A stretch of DNA of 64,000 nt from Shimwellia pseudoproteus (GCF_016415625.1 NZ_WBXP01000008.1:57147-121146), one strand, 5' to 3'. Shown: positions 10,686-21,112, counted from the first letter of the stretch. Notes: generated by a model not told the origin, from the sequence alone. Made by a program: numbers and translations.

Positions 10686-12518
10686 TCAGAACGGGAACAA
10701 CACCGGCACCAGCAGTACACACACCACCATCACCATCAGCGTAAACGGCACCCCCAGTTTAACGAAATCCCCGAACCGGTAGTTACCCGGGCCGAGCACC
10801 AGGGTGTTCACCGGCGAAGAGACCGGGGTCATAAATGCCGCAGACGCGGCCATGGCGACAATCATGGCAAACGGGTACGGCGACAGGCCCATGGATTTTG
10901 CCGTGGCCAGCGCAATCGGCGCCATCAGCACGGCGGTGGCGGTATTGGAAATAAACAATCCGATACCGGCAGTCAGCACAAACAGGCAGATCAGCATCAC
11001 GTAAGGGCCATAGCCGCCACCGACGCTCATCAGCCCCTGGACTATCAGATCCACCCCACCGGTCTTTTGCAGCGCCAGGGCAAAGGGCATCATGCCGACA
11101 ATCAGAATAATGCTCGGCCAGTGCACCGATTTGTAGGCGCTCTCAACACTGATACAGCGAAATTTCCCCATTAGCAGGCAGGCAATAATCGCGGCAATCG
11201 GGTTGGGGATCTCATCGGTAAGCATCAGTGCCACCATCAGGGCGAGGCAAAAAATCGCGTGAGGGGCCTGGCTGTGCGCCGGGGAGGCATCCAGCTCTTC
11301 AACCGGCAGGTTGAGCACCAGAAAATCACGGTTTTTTGACCCCATCAGGCTGATCAGTTTCCAGCCCCCCACCACCAGCAAAATATCCCCCAGCATTAGC
11401 GGCTCATCGACCAGTACCCCGTCGAGGGCTTCGCCGTGGCGTTTCAGGCCGACAACATTCAGGCCATAGCGGCTGCGAAAGCCAATCTGGCGCAGGGTTT
11501 TACCGATCATTTCTGAGTCCGGGATCAGGGAGATTTCCGCCATCCCGACATCCATGGCCTGATCGGAAAAATACTCCCCGCGCAGCACCATCGGCTCCAG
11601 CAGGTTTTCACTGCAAAACTCACGTAAATCGACGTCTGAGGCCGACATATCCACCAGCAGGACATCCCGGGCGTGGAACTCGGTCTGGCCATTGACATTA
11701 ACCATCACCCGCCGAAAGCGCCGCCAGCGTTCCAGACCAATCACATAAGCGCCGTAACGCTCACGCAGTTTTAATTCGTCAAGGGTGTGCCCCACCATCG
11801 GCGAGCCCACGCGGATGGATAACCGCCGCGCCCGGCCGCTTAAACGGTAGGTTTTAATCAGGTCCCGGAAGGTACTGCGTTTCCAGCCATCTTTATTGTC
11901 ATCGTTCTTTTTGCCGTTCAGGGCGAACCGCACCACCAGCATGTAGATAATGCCGAGTACCAGCACCACCAGGCCAATGGGGGTAACACTAAAGAAGGAG
12001 AAGCCGTGAAGCCCTTCGCGCAGCAGCTCACTGTTGACCACCAGGTTTGGCGGGGTGGCCACCAGGGTCATCATACCGCTGATCAGCCCGGCAAAACTCA
12101 GGGGCATCATCAGGCGCGAGGGGGAGGTTTTCATGCGGGCGCAGACACTGAGCACCACGGGGATAAATATCGCCACCACACCGGTGGAGCTCATAAACGC
12201 CCCCAGCCCGGCCACGGTCAGCATTAGCAGCACCAGCATTTTGGTTTCACTGCTGCCGGCGACCTGGATAAGCCAGGCCCCCATATTGGTGGCAACACCG
12301 GTGCGTACCAGGCCATCACCGATGATAAACAGCGCGGCAATCAGAATCACATTGGGATCGCTAAATCCGGCGAATGCCTCGCTCAGGGAGAGTGTGCCGC
12401 TCAGCACAAAAGCCACGATCACCAGCAGCGCCACAACATCCATGCGCAGCTTGCCGGTGGCAAAAAAGATAACCGCAATGCCCAGTAACGCGATGACCCA
12501 CAGCAGTTCACTTGTCAC
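10686..12518 (-). CDS. yfbS: SLC13-family anion transporter with two TrkA-C domains, YfbS
   Basis: This is a 610-residue inner-membrane protein of the divalent anion:Na+ symporter (SLC13/ArsB-like) superfamily. Hydrophobic helices fill residues 1-200 and 410-610. The hydrophilic centre (about 215-395) holds two TrkA-C (RCK_C) domains, seen as the repeated pattern [20 protein letters not shown] and [20 protein letters not shown]. Such domains usually bind a regulatory ligand. The inverted transport repeats are suggested by TPPNLVVNS and [10 protein letters not shown]. The substrate is not known for the E. coli protein and cannot be read from the sequence. Confidence 0.93.
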   Translation of the reverse strand: MTSELLWVIALLGIAVIFFATGKLRMDVVALLVIVAFVLSGTLSLSEAFAGFSDPNVILIAALFIIGDGLVRTGVATNMGAWLIQVAGSSETKMLVLLMLTVAGLGAFMSSTGVVAIFIPVVLSVCARMKTSPSRLMMPLSFAGLISGMMTLVATPPNLVVNSELLREGLHGFSFFSVTPIGLVVLVLGIIYMLVVRFALNGKKNDDNKDGWKRSTFRDLIKTYRLSGRARRLSIRVGSPMVGHTLDELKLRERYGAYVIGLERWRRFRRVMVNVNGQTEFHARDVLLVDMSASDVDLREFCSENLLEPMVLRGEYFSDQAMDVGMAEISLIPDSEMIGKTLRQIGFRSRYGLNVVGLKRHGEALDGVLVDEPLMLGDILLVVGGWKLISLMGSKNRDFLVLNLPVEELDASPAHSQAPHAIFCLALMVALMLTDEIPNPIAAIIACLLMGKFRCISVESAYKSVHWPSIILIVGMMPFALALQKTGGVDLIVQGLMSVGGGYGPYVMLICLFVLTAGIGLFISNTATAVLMAPIALATAKSMGLSPYPFAMIVAMAASAAFMTPVSSPVNTLVLGPGNYRFGDFVKLGVPFTLMVMVVCVLLVPVLFPF

Positions 12519-12677
12519 GACGAATCCTTGTCCGAACTAAAGGTCGTAGCAGCATGCCATAAAAACGGCATAACGAATATTGGCGTACATCAAAGGGGTA
12601 TTGTTCAGCGCCGATCGGTGGGCTTATTTTTCGGCGGGGAGGCTCTCCCTCCCCTGCCGTTCGCGCACCCGCGGCTG

Positions 12678-13337
12678 TCAGGTGCGCTTCTTCAACGCAA
12701 TCTCACCGCCGGGCAGCACTTCCACCACCAGCTGAGCCAGGCTATCCAGCACCATATCGACTTTATCCAGATCCGGTGTACTGGCCGGGGCGTTGACCGC
12801 AATCACTTTGCACCCCGCCGCCAGGCCGGACGCGATACCCGCTGGCGCATCCTCGACCACTACGCAATCCGCGGGCTCCAGCCCCAGGCGCTCCGCCCCC
12901 AGTAAATAGGCATCCGGCTGCGGCTTACCGCGCGCCACTTGCTCCGCGGTCACCATCACTTTTGGCCTGGGCAACTGCGCCGCTTCACGCCGGGCAGCGG
13001 CCACCGGAACAGACCCCGAGGTCACTATAGCCCAGGGGATCTGGGCCGCATTAAGCTGGTCCAGCAGCGCGCGGGCACCGGGCAGCGCCACGATCCCATC
13101 GGTGTCGCTGGCTTCCAGCTTCTCAAGCGCGAGGAACTCCGCCTGAATCGCGGATTCCGGCTGGCCCACCATAAAATGGCGCAGCGAGGTGATCGCCTGC
13201 TTACCGTGGATATAGCTGAGGATATCCTGATGCGCAATACCAAAACGGTCGCCCCACTGGCACCAGGCGCGTTCAACCACCGCCAGCGAGTCCACCAGCG
13301 TACCGTCCAGATCGAACAAAAAACCGTTACACTTCAC
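12678..13337 (-). CDS. hxpA: Hexitol/sugar phosphatase HxpA (HAD family)
   Basis: HxpA (YfbT) is a HAD-like phosphatase that acts on hexitol and sugar phosphates. The sequence shows motif I FDLDGTLVDS with the nucleophile Asp near residue 9, motif II TSGS, and motif III/IV KPQPDAYLLGAERLG with VVEDAPAG. The start is taken as GTG 13337 (MKCNGFLFDL, like MRCKGFLFDL in E. coli). GGAGG sits 8 bases upstream and overlaps the yfbU stop. The next upstream in-frame GTG is at 13340, and an ATG at 13358 lies before the ribosome-binding site, so it is unlikely. A GC-rich hairpin without a U-run (12632-12659) follows the stop. Confidence 0.92.
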   Translation of the reverse strand: MKCNGFLFDLDGTLVDSLAVVERAWCQWGDRFGIAHQDILSYIHGKQAITSLRHFMVGQPESAIQAEFLALEKLEASDTDGIVALPGARALLDQLNAAQIPWAIVTSGSVPVAAARREAAQLPRPKVMVTAEQVARGKPQPDAYLLGAERLGLEPADCVVVEDAPAGIASGLAAGCKVIAVNAPASTPDLDKVDMVLDSLAQLVVEVLPGGEIALKKRT

Positions 13338-13350
13338 CACGCGTTCCTCC

Positions 13351-13842
13351 TCAGGCATTCAGGATCTGGGTTATTTCGTTTTCACTCAGGTGATATTGGC
13401 GCGGGCAGGCGTGCCAGACACTCAGCATCCGCAGATATTTATCCCACATCGGGGTCTGGGCATTAAAGCCGTGAGTACCGGCATCAAAATGGGTATAGCG
13501 CCCTTCGGTATTGACCATAAAGCGCACATAGCTCAGGTAACGCGCCTCCGTGGCGGCGTCAAACCCCATAAAGGTGACCCGGCGTTGATCAATCGTCTGG
13601 CAGTTCAGGTTAGTCCAGGAGACATGCAGCGCGTGGTACATCTCCATAATATCAATGATCTGGCGGCAAACCCCTTCCTTCAGCTCGCCAAATTCACGAT
13701 CCAGTTCGCACATTTGTAGCCCAAAACCACGCTCAATAATGGTTTGCAGCCGGCGGTAACGCTCCGCGTTATCGGGATCAAGCATGGTCATCATTTTATA
13801 CTGATTAGATAAAATCAGACGCTGGGCATTGGTCATTTCCAT
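13351..13842 (-). CDS. yfbU: YfbU family protein
   Basis: This is a conserved enterobacterial protein of 163 residues, nearly identical to E. coli YfbU (164). The family fold is mainly helical, and overexpression in E. coli has been linked to cell death, but no biochemical role is settled. Nothing in the sequence suggests a catalytic site. There is no signal peptide or membrane segment. It precedes hxpA, whose ribosome-binding site overlaps the yfbU stop codon, so the two are probably cotranscribed. Confidence 0.94.
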   Translation of the reverse strand: MEMTNAQRLILSNQYKMMTMLDPDNAERYRRLQTIIERGFGLQMCELDREFGELKEGVCRQIIDIMEMYHALHVSWTNLNCQTIDQRRVTFMGFDAATEARYLSYVRFMVNTEGRYTHFDAGTHGFNAQTPMWDKYLRMLSVWHACPRQYHLSENEITQILNA

Positions 13843-13991
13843 TTCTAACTCCTGTAGGCAGGCAGTGCCTGCTGAAAAAGATAACCACTATCGTTCAGTT
13901 ACTGAATCGTTCCGGCCCCGGGGGCCTTCGCCGGTAGATCATGCAACAGCATGACCCGGTGCGTCTTTATACCGGCGCAATAAAAGATGAA

Positions 13992-14447
13992 TTACAAATC
14001 GTCCAGAAATGTTTTATCCAGCTGGCGAAATGCCCGTTTCAGGGTATCGGCCAGGGCCTGGTAGTCAGGTTTGCGGTCCAGGGGGGCCAGCGCCTGGCCG
14101 GCGGCTTCCAGTTTACTGCGAACCTCATAGAACCAGCTAAGAATGGTGGGTGGCAGCGGCGTCACAGAGCGTTTTCCCAGCCACCACAGGCCCTGCATCG
14201 GCAGGCTCAGCGCAAAAAGCGCGGTGGCCACCGCGGGGCCCAGTTGCCCGCCAAGGGCAATTTGCCAGCATAGGGTAAATACCGCCACAGGCGGCATAAA
14301 ACGAATCGCGTAGCGGGTGGCGCGGATCAGCCTGTTTTCAACAAAAACCGGGGCTAATTGCTTTTCCAGCGGCCACGTCGTGGCGTAATGCTGTCCCCGA
14401 CGAAACAGGCTGAACCAGCTCACAGAGCCATTTTCGGGTGTCGACAT
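13992..14447 (-). CDS. yfbV: UPF0208 membrane protein YfbV
   Basis: YfbV is a 151-residue inner-membrane protein. Two hydrophobic stretches are seen at about 47-65 and 70-90, with a hydrophilic C-terminal tail. The motif [11 protein letters not shown] after the second helix is highly conserved with E. coli. In E. coli it is reported to affect the Ter macrodomain together with MatP, but its function is not firmly assigned. The gene is divergent from ackA. Confidence 0.93.
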   Translation of the reverse strand: MSTPENGSVSWFSLFRRGQHYATTWPLEKQLAPVFVENRLIRATRYAIRFMPPVAVFTLCWQIALGGQLGPAVATALFALSLPMQGLWWLGKRSVTPLPPTILSWFYEVRSKLEAAGQALAPLDRKPDYQALADTLKRAFRQLDKTFLDDL

Positions 14448-14784
14448 GGCGTTTCCTCAACTTCACAGATAAAAAATAAAATTTTTATGCAAAATAACAA
14501 CTCGTGATTACAACGTTCAAAATATTTTGTCATGAGCTTGTGCAATCAGGTATCCTGTGCTCATTCTGAATGGCCCCCTGATTACGTTCTGGTGCCGATC
14601 AATTATCGCACATTATGCCACCGCCTGAAATTCACGCAAAATGGCATAAACTCAAGATAGTTTCTTTCGTCCTGTCAGAATACCCTTCGGACATGACGTT
14701 AATCATAAATGTCGGCCTTAACTTACGCTACGCTGTAAGCCTGTCTAATGTTTTTTTAGCCACGTATCAAAAATAGGTACTTCC
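14448..14784. promoter_or_regulatory. Divergent yfbV / ackA-pta promoter region
   Basis: This is a 337-bp AT-rich intergenic region with no coding potential. The imperfect palindrome around 14691-14712 (GACATGACGTTAATCATAAA then TGTC) contains GTTAATCATAAATGT, which looks like an ArcA-type sequence. The ackA start ATG at 14785 follows a weak ribosome-binding site (TAGGTACTTCC). Confidence 0.4.
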
Positions 14785-15987
14785 ATGTCGAGTAAGTTAG
14801 TACTGGTTCTCAACTGCGGTAGCTCCTCACTGAAATTCGCAATTATCGATGCTGTAAACGGTGACGAGTACCTGTCCGGTTTAGCTGAATGTTTCCATCT
14901 GCCTGAAGCCCGTATCAAATGGAAATTAGAAGGCAACAAACACGAAGCCGCACTGGGTGGCGGTGCCGCTCATAGTGAAGCGCTGAGCTTTATCGTTAAT
15001 ACCATTCTGGCACAGAAACCGGAACTGTCTGCACAGCTGACGGCTATCGGCCACCGTATTGTTCACGGCGGCGAGAAATACACCAGCTCTGTGGTTATCG
15101 ATGAATCTGTTATCCAGGGTATCAAAGATGCAGCTTCCTTCGCACCGCTGCACAACCCGGCTCACCTGATCGGTATTGCTGAAGCCATGAAGTCTTTCCC
15201 GAACCTGAGAGACAAAAACGTGGCTGTGTTCGACACCGCTTTCCACCAGACCATGCCGGTAGAATCCTACCTGTATGCCCTGCCGTACAACCTGTACAAA
15301 GAACACGGCATCCGTCGTTATGGCGCCCACGGCACCAGCCACTTCTTCGTTACTCAGGAAGCGGCCAAAATGCTGAACAAACCGGTTGAAGAACTGAACA
15401 TCATCACTTGCCATCTGGGCAACGGTGGTTCTGTTTCTGCTATCCGTAACGGCAAATGCGTTGATACCTCCATGGGCCTGACCCCGCTGGAAGGTCTGGT
15501 TATGGGTACCCGTTCTGGTGATATCGATCCGGCTATCGTTTTCCACCTGCACGATACTCTGGGCATGAGCGTTGAGCAGATCAACAAAATGCTGACCAAA
15601 GAATCCGGTCTGCTGGGTCTGACTGAAGTCACCAGCGACTGCCGCTATGTTGAAGACAACTACCGCGATAAAGAAGACGCTAAACGTGCAATGGACGTTT
15701 ACTGCCACCGCCTGGCAAAATACATCGGTGCTTACACTGCACTGATGGATGGCCGCCTGGATGGCGTGGTCTTCACCGGCGGTATCGGTGAAAACGCCGC
15801 GATGGTTCGTGAACTGTCTCTGGGTCGCCTGGGTGTTCTGGGCTTCGACGTTGATCACGAACGTAACCTGGCTGCCCGTTTCGGCAAGTCTGGTTTCATC
15901 AACAAAGAAGGCACCACCGTTGCGATGGTTATCCCAACCAACGAAGAACTGGTTATCGCTCAGGATGCTTCCCGCCTGACTGCCTGA
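14785..15987 (+). CDS. ackA: Acetate kinase
   Basis: Acetate kinase interconverts acetyl phosphate + ADP and acetate + ATP. With Pta it forms the main overflow route from acetyl-CoA to acetate. The ASKHA-fold signatures are present: NCGSSSLKF at residue 7 (phosphate loop), [10 protein letters not shown] near 91, [10 protein letters not shown] near 177, [10 protein letters not shown] near 239 and FTGGIGENA near 327. The length of 400 residues is standard. Codon choice is far more biased (Leu CTG, Gly GGT, Thr ACC) than in the flanking yfb and yji genes, as expected for a highly expressed central enzyme. Confidence 0.99.
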   Translation: MSSKLVLVLNCGSSSLKFAIIDAVNGDEYLSGLAECFHLPEARIKWKLEGNKHEAALGGGAAHSEALSFIVNTILAQKPELSAQLTAIGHRIVHGGEKYTSSVVIDESVIQGIKDAASFAPLHNPAHLIGIAEAMKSFPNLRDKNVAVFDTAFHQTMPVESYLYALPYNLYKEHGIRRYGAHGTSHFFVTQEAAKMLNKPVEELNIITCHLGNGGSVSAIRNGKCVDTSMGLTPLEGLVMGTRSGDIDPAIVFHLHDTLGMSVEQINKMLTKESGLLGLTEVTSDCRYVEDNYRDKEDAKRAMDVYCHRLAKYIGAYTALMDGRLDGVVFTGGIGENAAMVRELSLGRLGVLGFDVDHERNLAARFGKSGFINKEGTTVAMVIPTNEELVIAQDASRLTA

Positions 15988-15992
15988 TTCCC

Positions 15993-16023
15993 CACCGCCA
16001 GCTCAGCTGGCGGTGTTGTTTTT
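15993..16023 (+). terminator. Hairpin with T-run between ackA and pta
   Basis: A perfect 10-bp stem, CACCGCCAGC / GCTGGCGGTG, with a TCA loop is followed by TTGTTTTT. It lies 6 bases after the ackA stop. It looks like an intrinsic terminator or attenuator that would lower pta transcription relative to ackA. Confidence 0.75.
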
Positions 16024-16062
16024 CACGCCAGAATCAGTCTGACGTTTTCAAGAGGATTTATC

Positions 16063-18198
16063 GTGTCCCGTACTATCATGCTTATCCCTACCGGAACCAG
16101 CGTAGGCCTGACCAGCGTCAGCCTCGGTGTGATCCGCGCGATGGAACACAAAGGCGTTCGTCTGAGCGTTTTTAAACCTATTTCCCAGCCGCGCAACGGT
16201 GGTGAAGGCCTGGATCAGACCACGGCAATTATCCGTGCGACCTCCAAGCTGCCAACTGCTGAACCGCTGCAGATGGCACATGTTGAATCTCTGCTGTCCA
16301 GCAATCAGAAAGATGTGCTGATGGAAGAGATAATCGCCAACTATCATGCCAACACCAAAGATGCAGAAGTTGTGCTGGTTGAAGGTCTGGTCCCGACCCG
16401 TAAGCATCAGTTCGCGCAGGCGCTGAACTATGAGATCGCCAAAACCCTGAATGCCGAGATAGTCTTCGTGATGTCCCAGGGTACCGATACTCAGGAACAG
16501 CTGAAAGAGCGTATTGAACTGACCCGCAACAGCTTTGGCGGCAGCAAAAACACCAATATTACCGGTGTTATCGTCAACAAGCTGAATGCGCCAGTTGATG
16601 ATCAGGGCCGTACTCGTCCTGACCTGTCAGAAATTTTTGATGACTCCACCAAAGCGAAAGTTATCCACGTTGACGCTCAGCAGTTGAAAGACGCTAGCCC
16701 GCTGCCGATCCTCGGCTGCATTCCGTGGAGCTTCGATCTGATAGCCACCCGCGCTATCGATATGGCTCGTCATCTGAATGCCACCATCGTTAACGAAGGC
16801 GACATCGCTACCCGCCGCGTGAAGTCTGTGACATTCTGCGCGCGCAGCATTCCGCATATGCTGGAGCACTTCCGTCCTGGCTCCCTGCTGGTGACTTCCG
16901 CAGACCGTCCTGACGTGCTGGTTGCCGCCTGCCTGGCCGCCATGAATGGCGTGGAAATCGGTGCTCTGCTGCTGACTGGCGGCTATGAAATGGACGAGCG
17001 TATCTCCAAACTGTGTGAACGCGCCTTTGCCACTGGCCTGCCGGTATTTATGGTGAACACCAACACCTGGCAGACCTCACTGAGCCTGCAGAGCTTCAAC
17101 CTGGAAGTGCCGGTTGATGATCATGCACGTATCGAAAAAGTACAGGAATACGTTGCCGGCTTCGTCAACAGCGAGTGGATCAACACCCTGACCGCCGCCT
17201 CTGAAGGCAGCCGTCGTCTGTCTCCGCCGGCATTCCGTTATCAGCTGACTGAACTGGCCCGTAAAGCCGGTAAACGCGTTGTGCTGCCGGAAGGCGACGA
17301 ACCGCGTACCATTAAAGCCGCGGCTATCTGTGCTGAACGCGGTATCGCAACCTGCGTACTGCTGGGTAACCCGGAAGAAGTTAACCGCGTAGCGGCTTCC
17401 CAGGGCGTTGAACTAGGTGCCGGTATTGAAATCATCGATCCGGACGTGGTACGCGAAAGCTATGTCCCGCGCCTGGTAGAGCTGCGTAAAAACAAAGGGA
17501 TGACCGAAGCCGTTGCCCGCGAACAGCTGGAAGACAACGTGGTTCTGGGTACCCTGATGCTGGAACAGGACGAAGTTGACGGCCTGGTATCCGGGGCGGT
17601 TCACACCACCGCGAACACCATTCGTCCGCCGCTGCAGCTGATCAAAACTGCCCCGGGCAGCTCTCTGGTCTCTTCCGTGTTCTTTATGCTGCTGCCGGAA
17701 CAGGTTTACGTTTACGGTGACTGCGCCATCAACCCGGATCCGACCGCTGAACAGCTGGCAGAGATTGCTATCCAGTCTGCTGACTCTGCGAAAGCCTTTG
17801 GTATCGACCCGCGTGTTGCCATGCTCTCCTACTCTACCGGTAACTCCGGTGCCGGTAGCGATGTAGAAAAAGTGCGTGAAGCAACCCGTCTGGCTCAGGA
17901 AAAACGCCCTGACCTGATGATCGACGGCCCACTGCAGTATGATGCTGCGGTAATGGCTGACGTGGCTAAATCTAAAGCGCCGAACTCCAAAGTTGCCGGC
18001 CGCGCTACCGTGTTCATCTTCCCGGATCTGAACACCGGTAACACCACTTACAAAGCCGTACAGCGTTCTGCTGACCTGATCTCCATCGGGCCAATGCTGC
18101 AGGGTATGCGTAAGCCGGTTAACGACCTGTCCCGTGGCGCACTGGTTGACGATATCGTCTACACCATCGCGCTGACCGCTATCCAGGCAACCATGTAA
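16063..18198 (+). CDS. pta: Phosphate acetyltransferase
   Basis: Pta converts acetyl-CoA + phosphate to acetyl phosphate + CoA. The 711-residue protein is the long enterobacterial form. It has an N-terminal P-loop-like domain ([15 protein letters not shown] near residue 8), a central DRTGG domain (about 215-330), and the C-terminal catalytic PTA domain from about residue 390 (LPEGDEPRT, then [15 protein letters not shown]). The N-terminal domain is regulatory in E. coli. The start is GTG, with AGAGGA upstream. The gene is 75 bases after ackA across a hairpin and shares its high-expression codon usage. Confidence 0.98.
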   Translation: MSRTIMLIPTGTSVGLTSVSLGVIRAMEHKGVRLSVFKPISQPRNGGEGLDQTTAIIRATSKLPTAEPLQMAHVESLLSSNQKDVLMEEIIANYHANTKDAEVVLVEGLVPTRKHQFAQALNYEIAKTLNAEIVFVMSQGTDTQEQLKERIELTRNSFGGSKNTNITGVIVNKLNAPVDDQGRTRPDLSEIFDDSTKAKVIHVDAQQLKDASPLPILGCIPWSFDLIATRAIDMARHLNATIVNEGDIATRRVKSVTFCARSIPHMLEHFRPGSLLVTSADRPDVLVAACLAAMNGVEIGALLLTGGYEMDERISKLCERAFATGLPVFMVNTNTWQTSLSLQSFNLEVPVDDHARIEKVQEYVAGFVNSEWINTLTAASEGSRRLSPPAFRYQLTELARKAGKRVVLPEGDEPRTIKAAAICAERGIATCVLLGNPEEVNRVAASQGVELGAGIEIIDPDVVRESYVPRLVELRKNKGMTEAVAREQLEDNVVLGTLMLEQDEVDGLVSGAVHTTANTIRPPLQLIKTAPGSSLVSSVFFMLLPEQVYVYGDCAINPDPTAEQLAEIAIQSADSAKAFGIDPRVAMLSYSTGNSGAGSDVEKVREATRLAQEKRPDLMIDGPLQYDAAVMADVAKSKAPNSKVAGRATVFIFPDLNTGNTTYKAVQRSADLISIGPMLQGMRKPVNDLSRGALVDDIVYTIALTAIQATM

Positions 18199-18218
18199 TT
18201 TCCGGTTTTCTGGTATCA

Positions 18219-18243
18219 GGGCCCCTGCGGGGCCCTTTTTTTT
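18219..18243 (+). terminator. Intrinsic terminator of ackA-pta
   Basis: The stem GGGCCCC / GGGGCCC with a TGC loop is followed by a run of eight T. It lies 20 bases after the pta stop. Confidence 0.92.
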
Positions 18244-18439
18244 GGTTAATCACCGGTGGGCGACCTTGCCCCCGGAAAGCATCGATTATCCTAAAACGTC
18301 AATTCATTGTATTCAGTCACAAATTTAGCATCCCACTCTCTCTGGCTGTACAAAAAATGACGTCCATCAGCGTTTTCCTTTACCCATTGGTCACAATGGC
18401 GCTACCTCATTGATGAAGGTAAATGTACAAGGAGATGTT

Positions 18440-19165
18440 ATGGATATTCAGTACCCCGCGTCCCCGGAGGCCCACACCGGCCCGGGCGCTTACTTCACAC
18501 TGATCTTCGCTGCGGTATTTTTTTCCGGCTTACTCAGCGGCAATAACTGGTACGGCGTTTTTGATTTCACCACCCTCAATGGCGCCTTTGGCCGGGTCAC
18601 CGGCAGCGCCACCCTCAATGGCGATGCCCTGACCACCACCGCCGCCACCTTTCGCGGTGCCGGCGGTAGCGGCGCCATGGATGGCTTCCTGTTCGCACTG
18701 GGGCTTATCCCCGGGGTGATGTTTGCCCTCGGCACGATTAACGTTCTCGAGCATTATGGCGCCTTGCGCGCCGCGCGCCGCCTGCTCACGCCGCTGCTTC
18801 GCCCCTTACTGGGGGTGCCGGGTACCGCGGGCCTGGCACTGATAGGCAGCCTGCAAAGCACCGATGTCGGCGCCTCCCTGACCCGCAATCTGGCTGATGA
18901 AGCGCAAATTACTGGCGATGAGCGCGATGTTTTTGCCATGTTCCAGTTTTCTGCCGGTGCGATGATCACCAATTTTTTCTCTTCCGGGGCGGTGCTGTTC
19001 ACCCTGATGCTGGCGGACGGTTCCAGTGCACTGCCGACCTCAATCGGTGCCTGTATCTGCGTGATGTTTATCATGAAAATTGTCGGCGCTAATATGCTAC
19101 GCCTGGTGCTGGCATTCCAGCGCCGTCGCGGGGCGGCGTCCCAGTCTGTTGAAGGAGATGCCTGA
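18440..19165 (+). CDS. YjiH-family membrane protein (nucleoside-recognition/Gate domain)
   Basis: This is a membrane protein of about 241 residues related to E. coli YjiH, with a nucleoside recognition (Gate) domain. Hydrophobic helices cover about 17-32, 75-93, 120-137, 168-190 and 198-222. The segment LIGSLQSTDVGASLTRNLADEA near the middle is the typical gate signature. The start is taken at ATG 18440 because ACAAGGAG sits 5 bases upstream; upstream in-frame ATGs (18410, 18413) have no such site. The stop overlaps the start of the yjiG-like gene (TGATG). In E. coli yjiH-yjiG stand before iadA, a dipeptidase gene; here a peptidase also follows. The transported or sensed ligand is unknown. 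Confidence 0.85.
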   Translation: MDIQYPASPEAHTGPGAYFTLIFAAVFFSGLLSGNNWYGVFDFTTLNGAFGRVTGSATLNGDALTTTAATFRGAGGSGAMDGFLFALGLIPGVMFALGTINVLEHYGALRAARRLLTPLLRPLLGVPGTAGLALIGSLQSTDVGASLTRNLADEAQITGDERDVFAMFQFSAGAMITNFFSSGAVLFTLMLADGSSALPTSIGACICVMFIMKIVGANMLRLVLAFQRRRGAASQSVEGDA

Positions 19166-19629
19166 TGAGCCAGCCAACCAGTAATCCGGTGGTTACCGAT
19201 ATTTTTGTCGCCGGGGCCCGTAAGGGATGGAATATCGCTACCACTAGCACCCTGCCCAACGTCGTGATGGCGTTTATCATCATCAAGGCGCTGGAGATAA
19301 CCGGCACCCTGAAAGTGATGGGGATGATTTTTGCCCCGTTGATGGGGCTATTTGGCCTGCCCGGTGAAGCCGCAGCGGTGCTGATGGGGGGATGGATGTC
19401 AATGGGCGGCGCCATTGGGGTCGCCATTGGTCTGTTCGATAAAGGCATCCTCACCGGTGAGCATCTGGCCATTCTGGCTCCGGCTATCTACCTGATGGGC
19501 TCCCAGGTGCAGTATCTGGGCCGTATTCTCGGGGTAATAGGAACCCCGGCTAAACGCATACCGATAATGATCATTATTTCGGTAATTAACGCCTTTCTCG
19601 CCATGCTGCTGATGCGCATTATTCTCTGA
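19165..19629 (+). CDS. YjiG-family membrane protein (Gate domain)
   Basis: This 154-residue membrane protein is similar to E. coli YjiG (153). Conserved blocks are GARKGWNIATTSTLPNVVMA, the LPGEAAAVLMGGWMSMGGA stretch and PAIYLMGSQVQYLGR. It has about four hydrophobic segments. It overlaps the yjiH-like gene by one base, and the two small Gate-domain proteins very probably form one membrane complex. The operon partner downstream is an M20 peptidase, so a role in handling a peptide or amino-acid conjugate is a reasonable guess. The E. coli pair has no proven function. Confidence 0.87.
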   Translation: MSQPTSNPVVTDIFVAGARKGWNIATTSTLPNVVMAFIIIKALEITGTLKVMGMIFAPLMGLFGLPGEAAAVLMGGWMSMGGAIGVAIGLFDKGILTGEHLAILAPAIYLMGSQVQYLGRILGVIGTPAKRIPIMIIISVINAFLAMLLMRIIL

Positions 19630-19676
19630 CCTCAAAAGACACTGACCACAATGTTGCCGACAACAAGGAAAGCGTG

Positions 19677-20789
19677 ATGAATCTGGATAACTATTTTGCT
19701 GAACTGCGCCAGTTAGTGAATATCGACTGCGGAACCCAAACTACACAGGGGGTTGCCCAGGTGGCCGGGATCATGGCCGATCTGTGGCGTGGGGAAGGCT
19801 GGCATGTTACTACCGTCGATCTGGGGGAGCAGGTTGGCCCGGGCGTACTGGCGACCAATAAACCCGCCGCCAGCCAGTATGATGTCTTGCTGGTGGGCCA
19901 TCTTGATACTGTCTTCCCGGAAGGGACCGTCGCCCAGCGTCCGTTTAGCCAGGATGAGACCCGCGCTTACGGCCCCGGGGTATCCGATATGAAAAGCGGT
20001 TTGCTGAATATTCTCTGGGCCATCCGTGGGTTAGCGGCAGAGCACCAGCAGCGTTTGTCGATTGCCGTGGCGATGAACCCGGATGAAGAAACCGGCTCCG
20101 TTCATTCTCATCAATGGATTGGCGAACTGGCCAAACAGTCCAGAGTGGTGCTGGTGTGCGAAGCGGCCCGGGCTGATGGCTCCCTGGTGAAAGCCCGTAA
20201 GGGCATGGCGGGCTACCGGCTCAATTTCACCGGCGTTGCGGCCCACGCGGGCAATGAGCCGGAAAAAGGCCGCTCTGCTATTACCGCCCTGGCGAATGCC
20301 ATCCTCTCCATCAATGCCCTGGCGAAACCCGGTCTGGGTACCACACTGAACCTGGGGGGGGTAAAAGGCGGCGATGCTGCCAATGTGGTGGCGGCCCACG
20401 CCAGCGCCGAACTGGATATCCGCTTCTGGGATAACGATGAATACCACCGGGTAAATAGCCAGCTTCACACATTGTGTGAGCAGGGGTTTCTGGCCGGTGT
20501 TACCACCACCCTTACCCCCCTCACCCACAAACCCGCCATGGCGGCCAGCCAGGATACCGAAAAACTGATCGCGCTAGTGGAACAGGCGGGTGAGCAAGAA
20601 GGGGTGCCGATCAGCTGGCAGGCGGTGGGAGGCGGCAGCGATGCTAACCACACCGCGGCGCTGGGTATTCCCACGCTGGACGGCTTTGGCCCGATAGGCG
20701 CGGGCTTCCACAGCCCGGCTGAATATCTGGAAACCGCCTCAATTGAACCGCGTATCCGCTTACTGCGCCGGGTGATCGCGACACTGTAA
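19677..20789 (+). CDS. M20-family metallopeptidase (carboxypeptidase G2-like)
   Basis: This is a 370-residue zinc peptidase of the M20 family, closest in layout to glutamate carboxypeptidases. Metal ligands and catalytic residues are visible as GHLDTVF (His, Asp) near residue 80, SDMKSG (bridging Asp) near 106, DEETGS (general-base Glu plus metal Glu) near 138, a later metal Glu in CEAARADG and a C-terminal His in GAGFHSPAEY. The dimerisation domain lies between about 180 and 290. There is no signal peptide, so it acts in the cytoplasm. The start is ATG 19677 with AAGGAA upstream. It lies 47 bases after the yjiG-like gene in the same operon; the substrate is unknown. Confidence 0.88.
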   Translation: MNLDNYFAELRQLVNIDCGTQTTQGVAQVAGIMADLWRGEGWHVTTVDLGEQVGPGVLATNKPAASQYDVLLVGHLDTVFPEGTVAQRPFSQDETRAYGPGVSDMKSGLLNILWAIRGLAAEHQQRLSIAVAMNPDEETGSVHSHQWIGELAKQSRVVLVCEAARADGSLVKARKGMAGYRLNFTGVAAHAGNEPEKGRSAITALANAILSINALAKPGLGTTLNLGGVKGGDAANVVAAHASAELDIRFWDNDEYHRVNSQLHTLCEQGFLAGVTTTLTPLTHKPAMAASQDTEKLIALVEQAGEQEGVPISWQAVGGGSDANHTAALGIPTLDGFGPIGAGFHSPAEYLETASIEPRIRLLRRVIATL

Positions 20790-20820
20790 GCGCGTCCCGG
20801 TAATGGCTTCAATAAAGAAT

Positions 20821-20844
20821 AAGGCCACCGCCCGCGGTGGCCTT
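20821..20844. terminator. Bidirectional terminator hairpin
   Basis: AAGGCCACCG CCCG CGGTGGCCTT is a perfect 10-bp stem between the M20 peptidase and the convergent thioredoxin-like gene. On the minus strand it is followed by ATTCTTTATT, a weak T-rich tail. Confidence 0.7.
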
Positions 20845-20861
20845 GATGCTAACTCACCAAT

Positions 20862-21092
20862 TTACTGGAGATCCGCCAGGCTGGCGCCGAAGTTCACATG
20901 CAGCACGTCGCCCTCCACCACCAGCGCCGGAACGCTTTTCACCCCGGCGGCAGCGGCCTCTGCTATCCGGTCTTTTTTCTCCCCCAGGTGGACCACCTCA
21001 ACCTGATGGCCGGGATCGATAATCCCCAGTAGCGCTTGCTCCGCCCCCACACATACCGGGCACCCTGCATGATAAAAAGTCACTTTACGCAT
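20862..21092 (-). CDS. Small thioredoxin-fold protein with CPVC active site
   Basis: This is a 76-residue single-domain thioredoxin/glutaredoxin-like protein. The redox motif is CPVC at residues 11-14 (FYHAGCPVC) and the cis-proline loop is VKSVPALVV near 52. There is no signal peptide, so it is cytoplasmic. The start is ATG 21092 with GGAGAAGAG upstream; a longer reading frame to 21164 would run through the operator palindrome and is unlikely. It is divergent from a MarR-type regulator whose start is 113 bases away, and the gap holds two copies of one palindrome. I do not recognise a named family member. Confidence 0.8.
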   Translation of the reverse strand: MRKVTFYHAGCPVCVGAEQALLGIIDPGHQVEVVHLGEKKDRIAEAAAAGVKSVPALVVEGDVLHVNFGASLADLQ

Positions 21093-21112
21093 TTTCTCTT
21101 CTCCATGAAAAA

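Noticed and set aside
14926..15858. A 310-codon open frame opposite ackA
   Set aside because: It mirrors the strongly biased ackA codons; the product is low-complexity and unlike any known protein.
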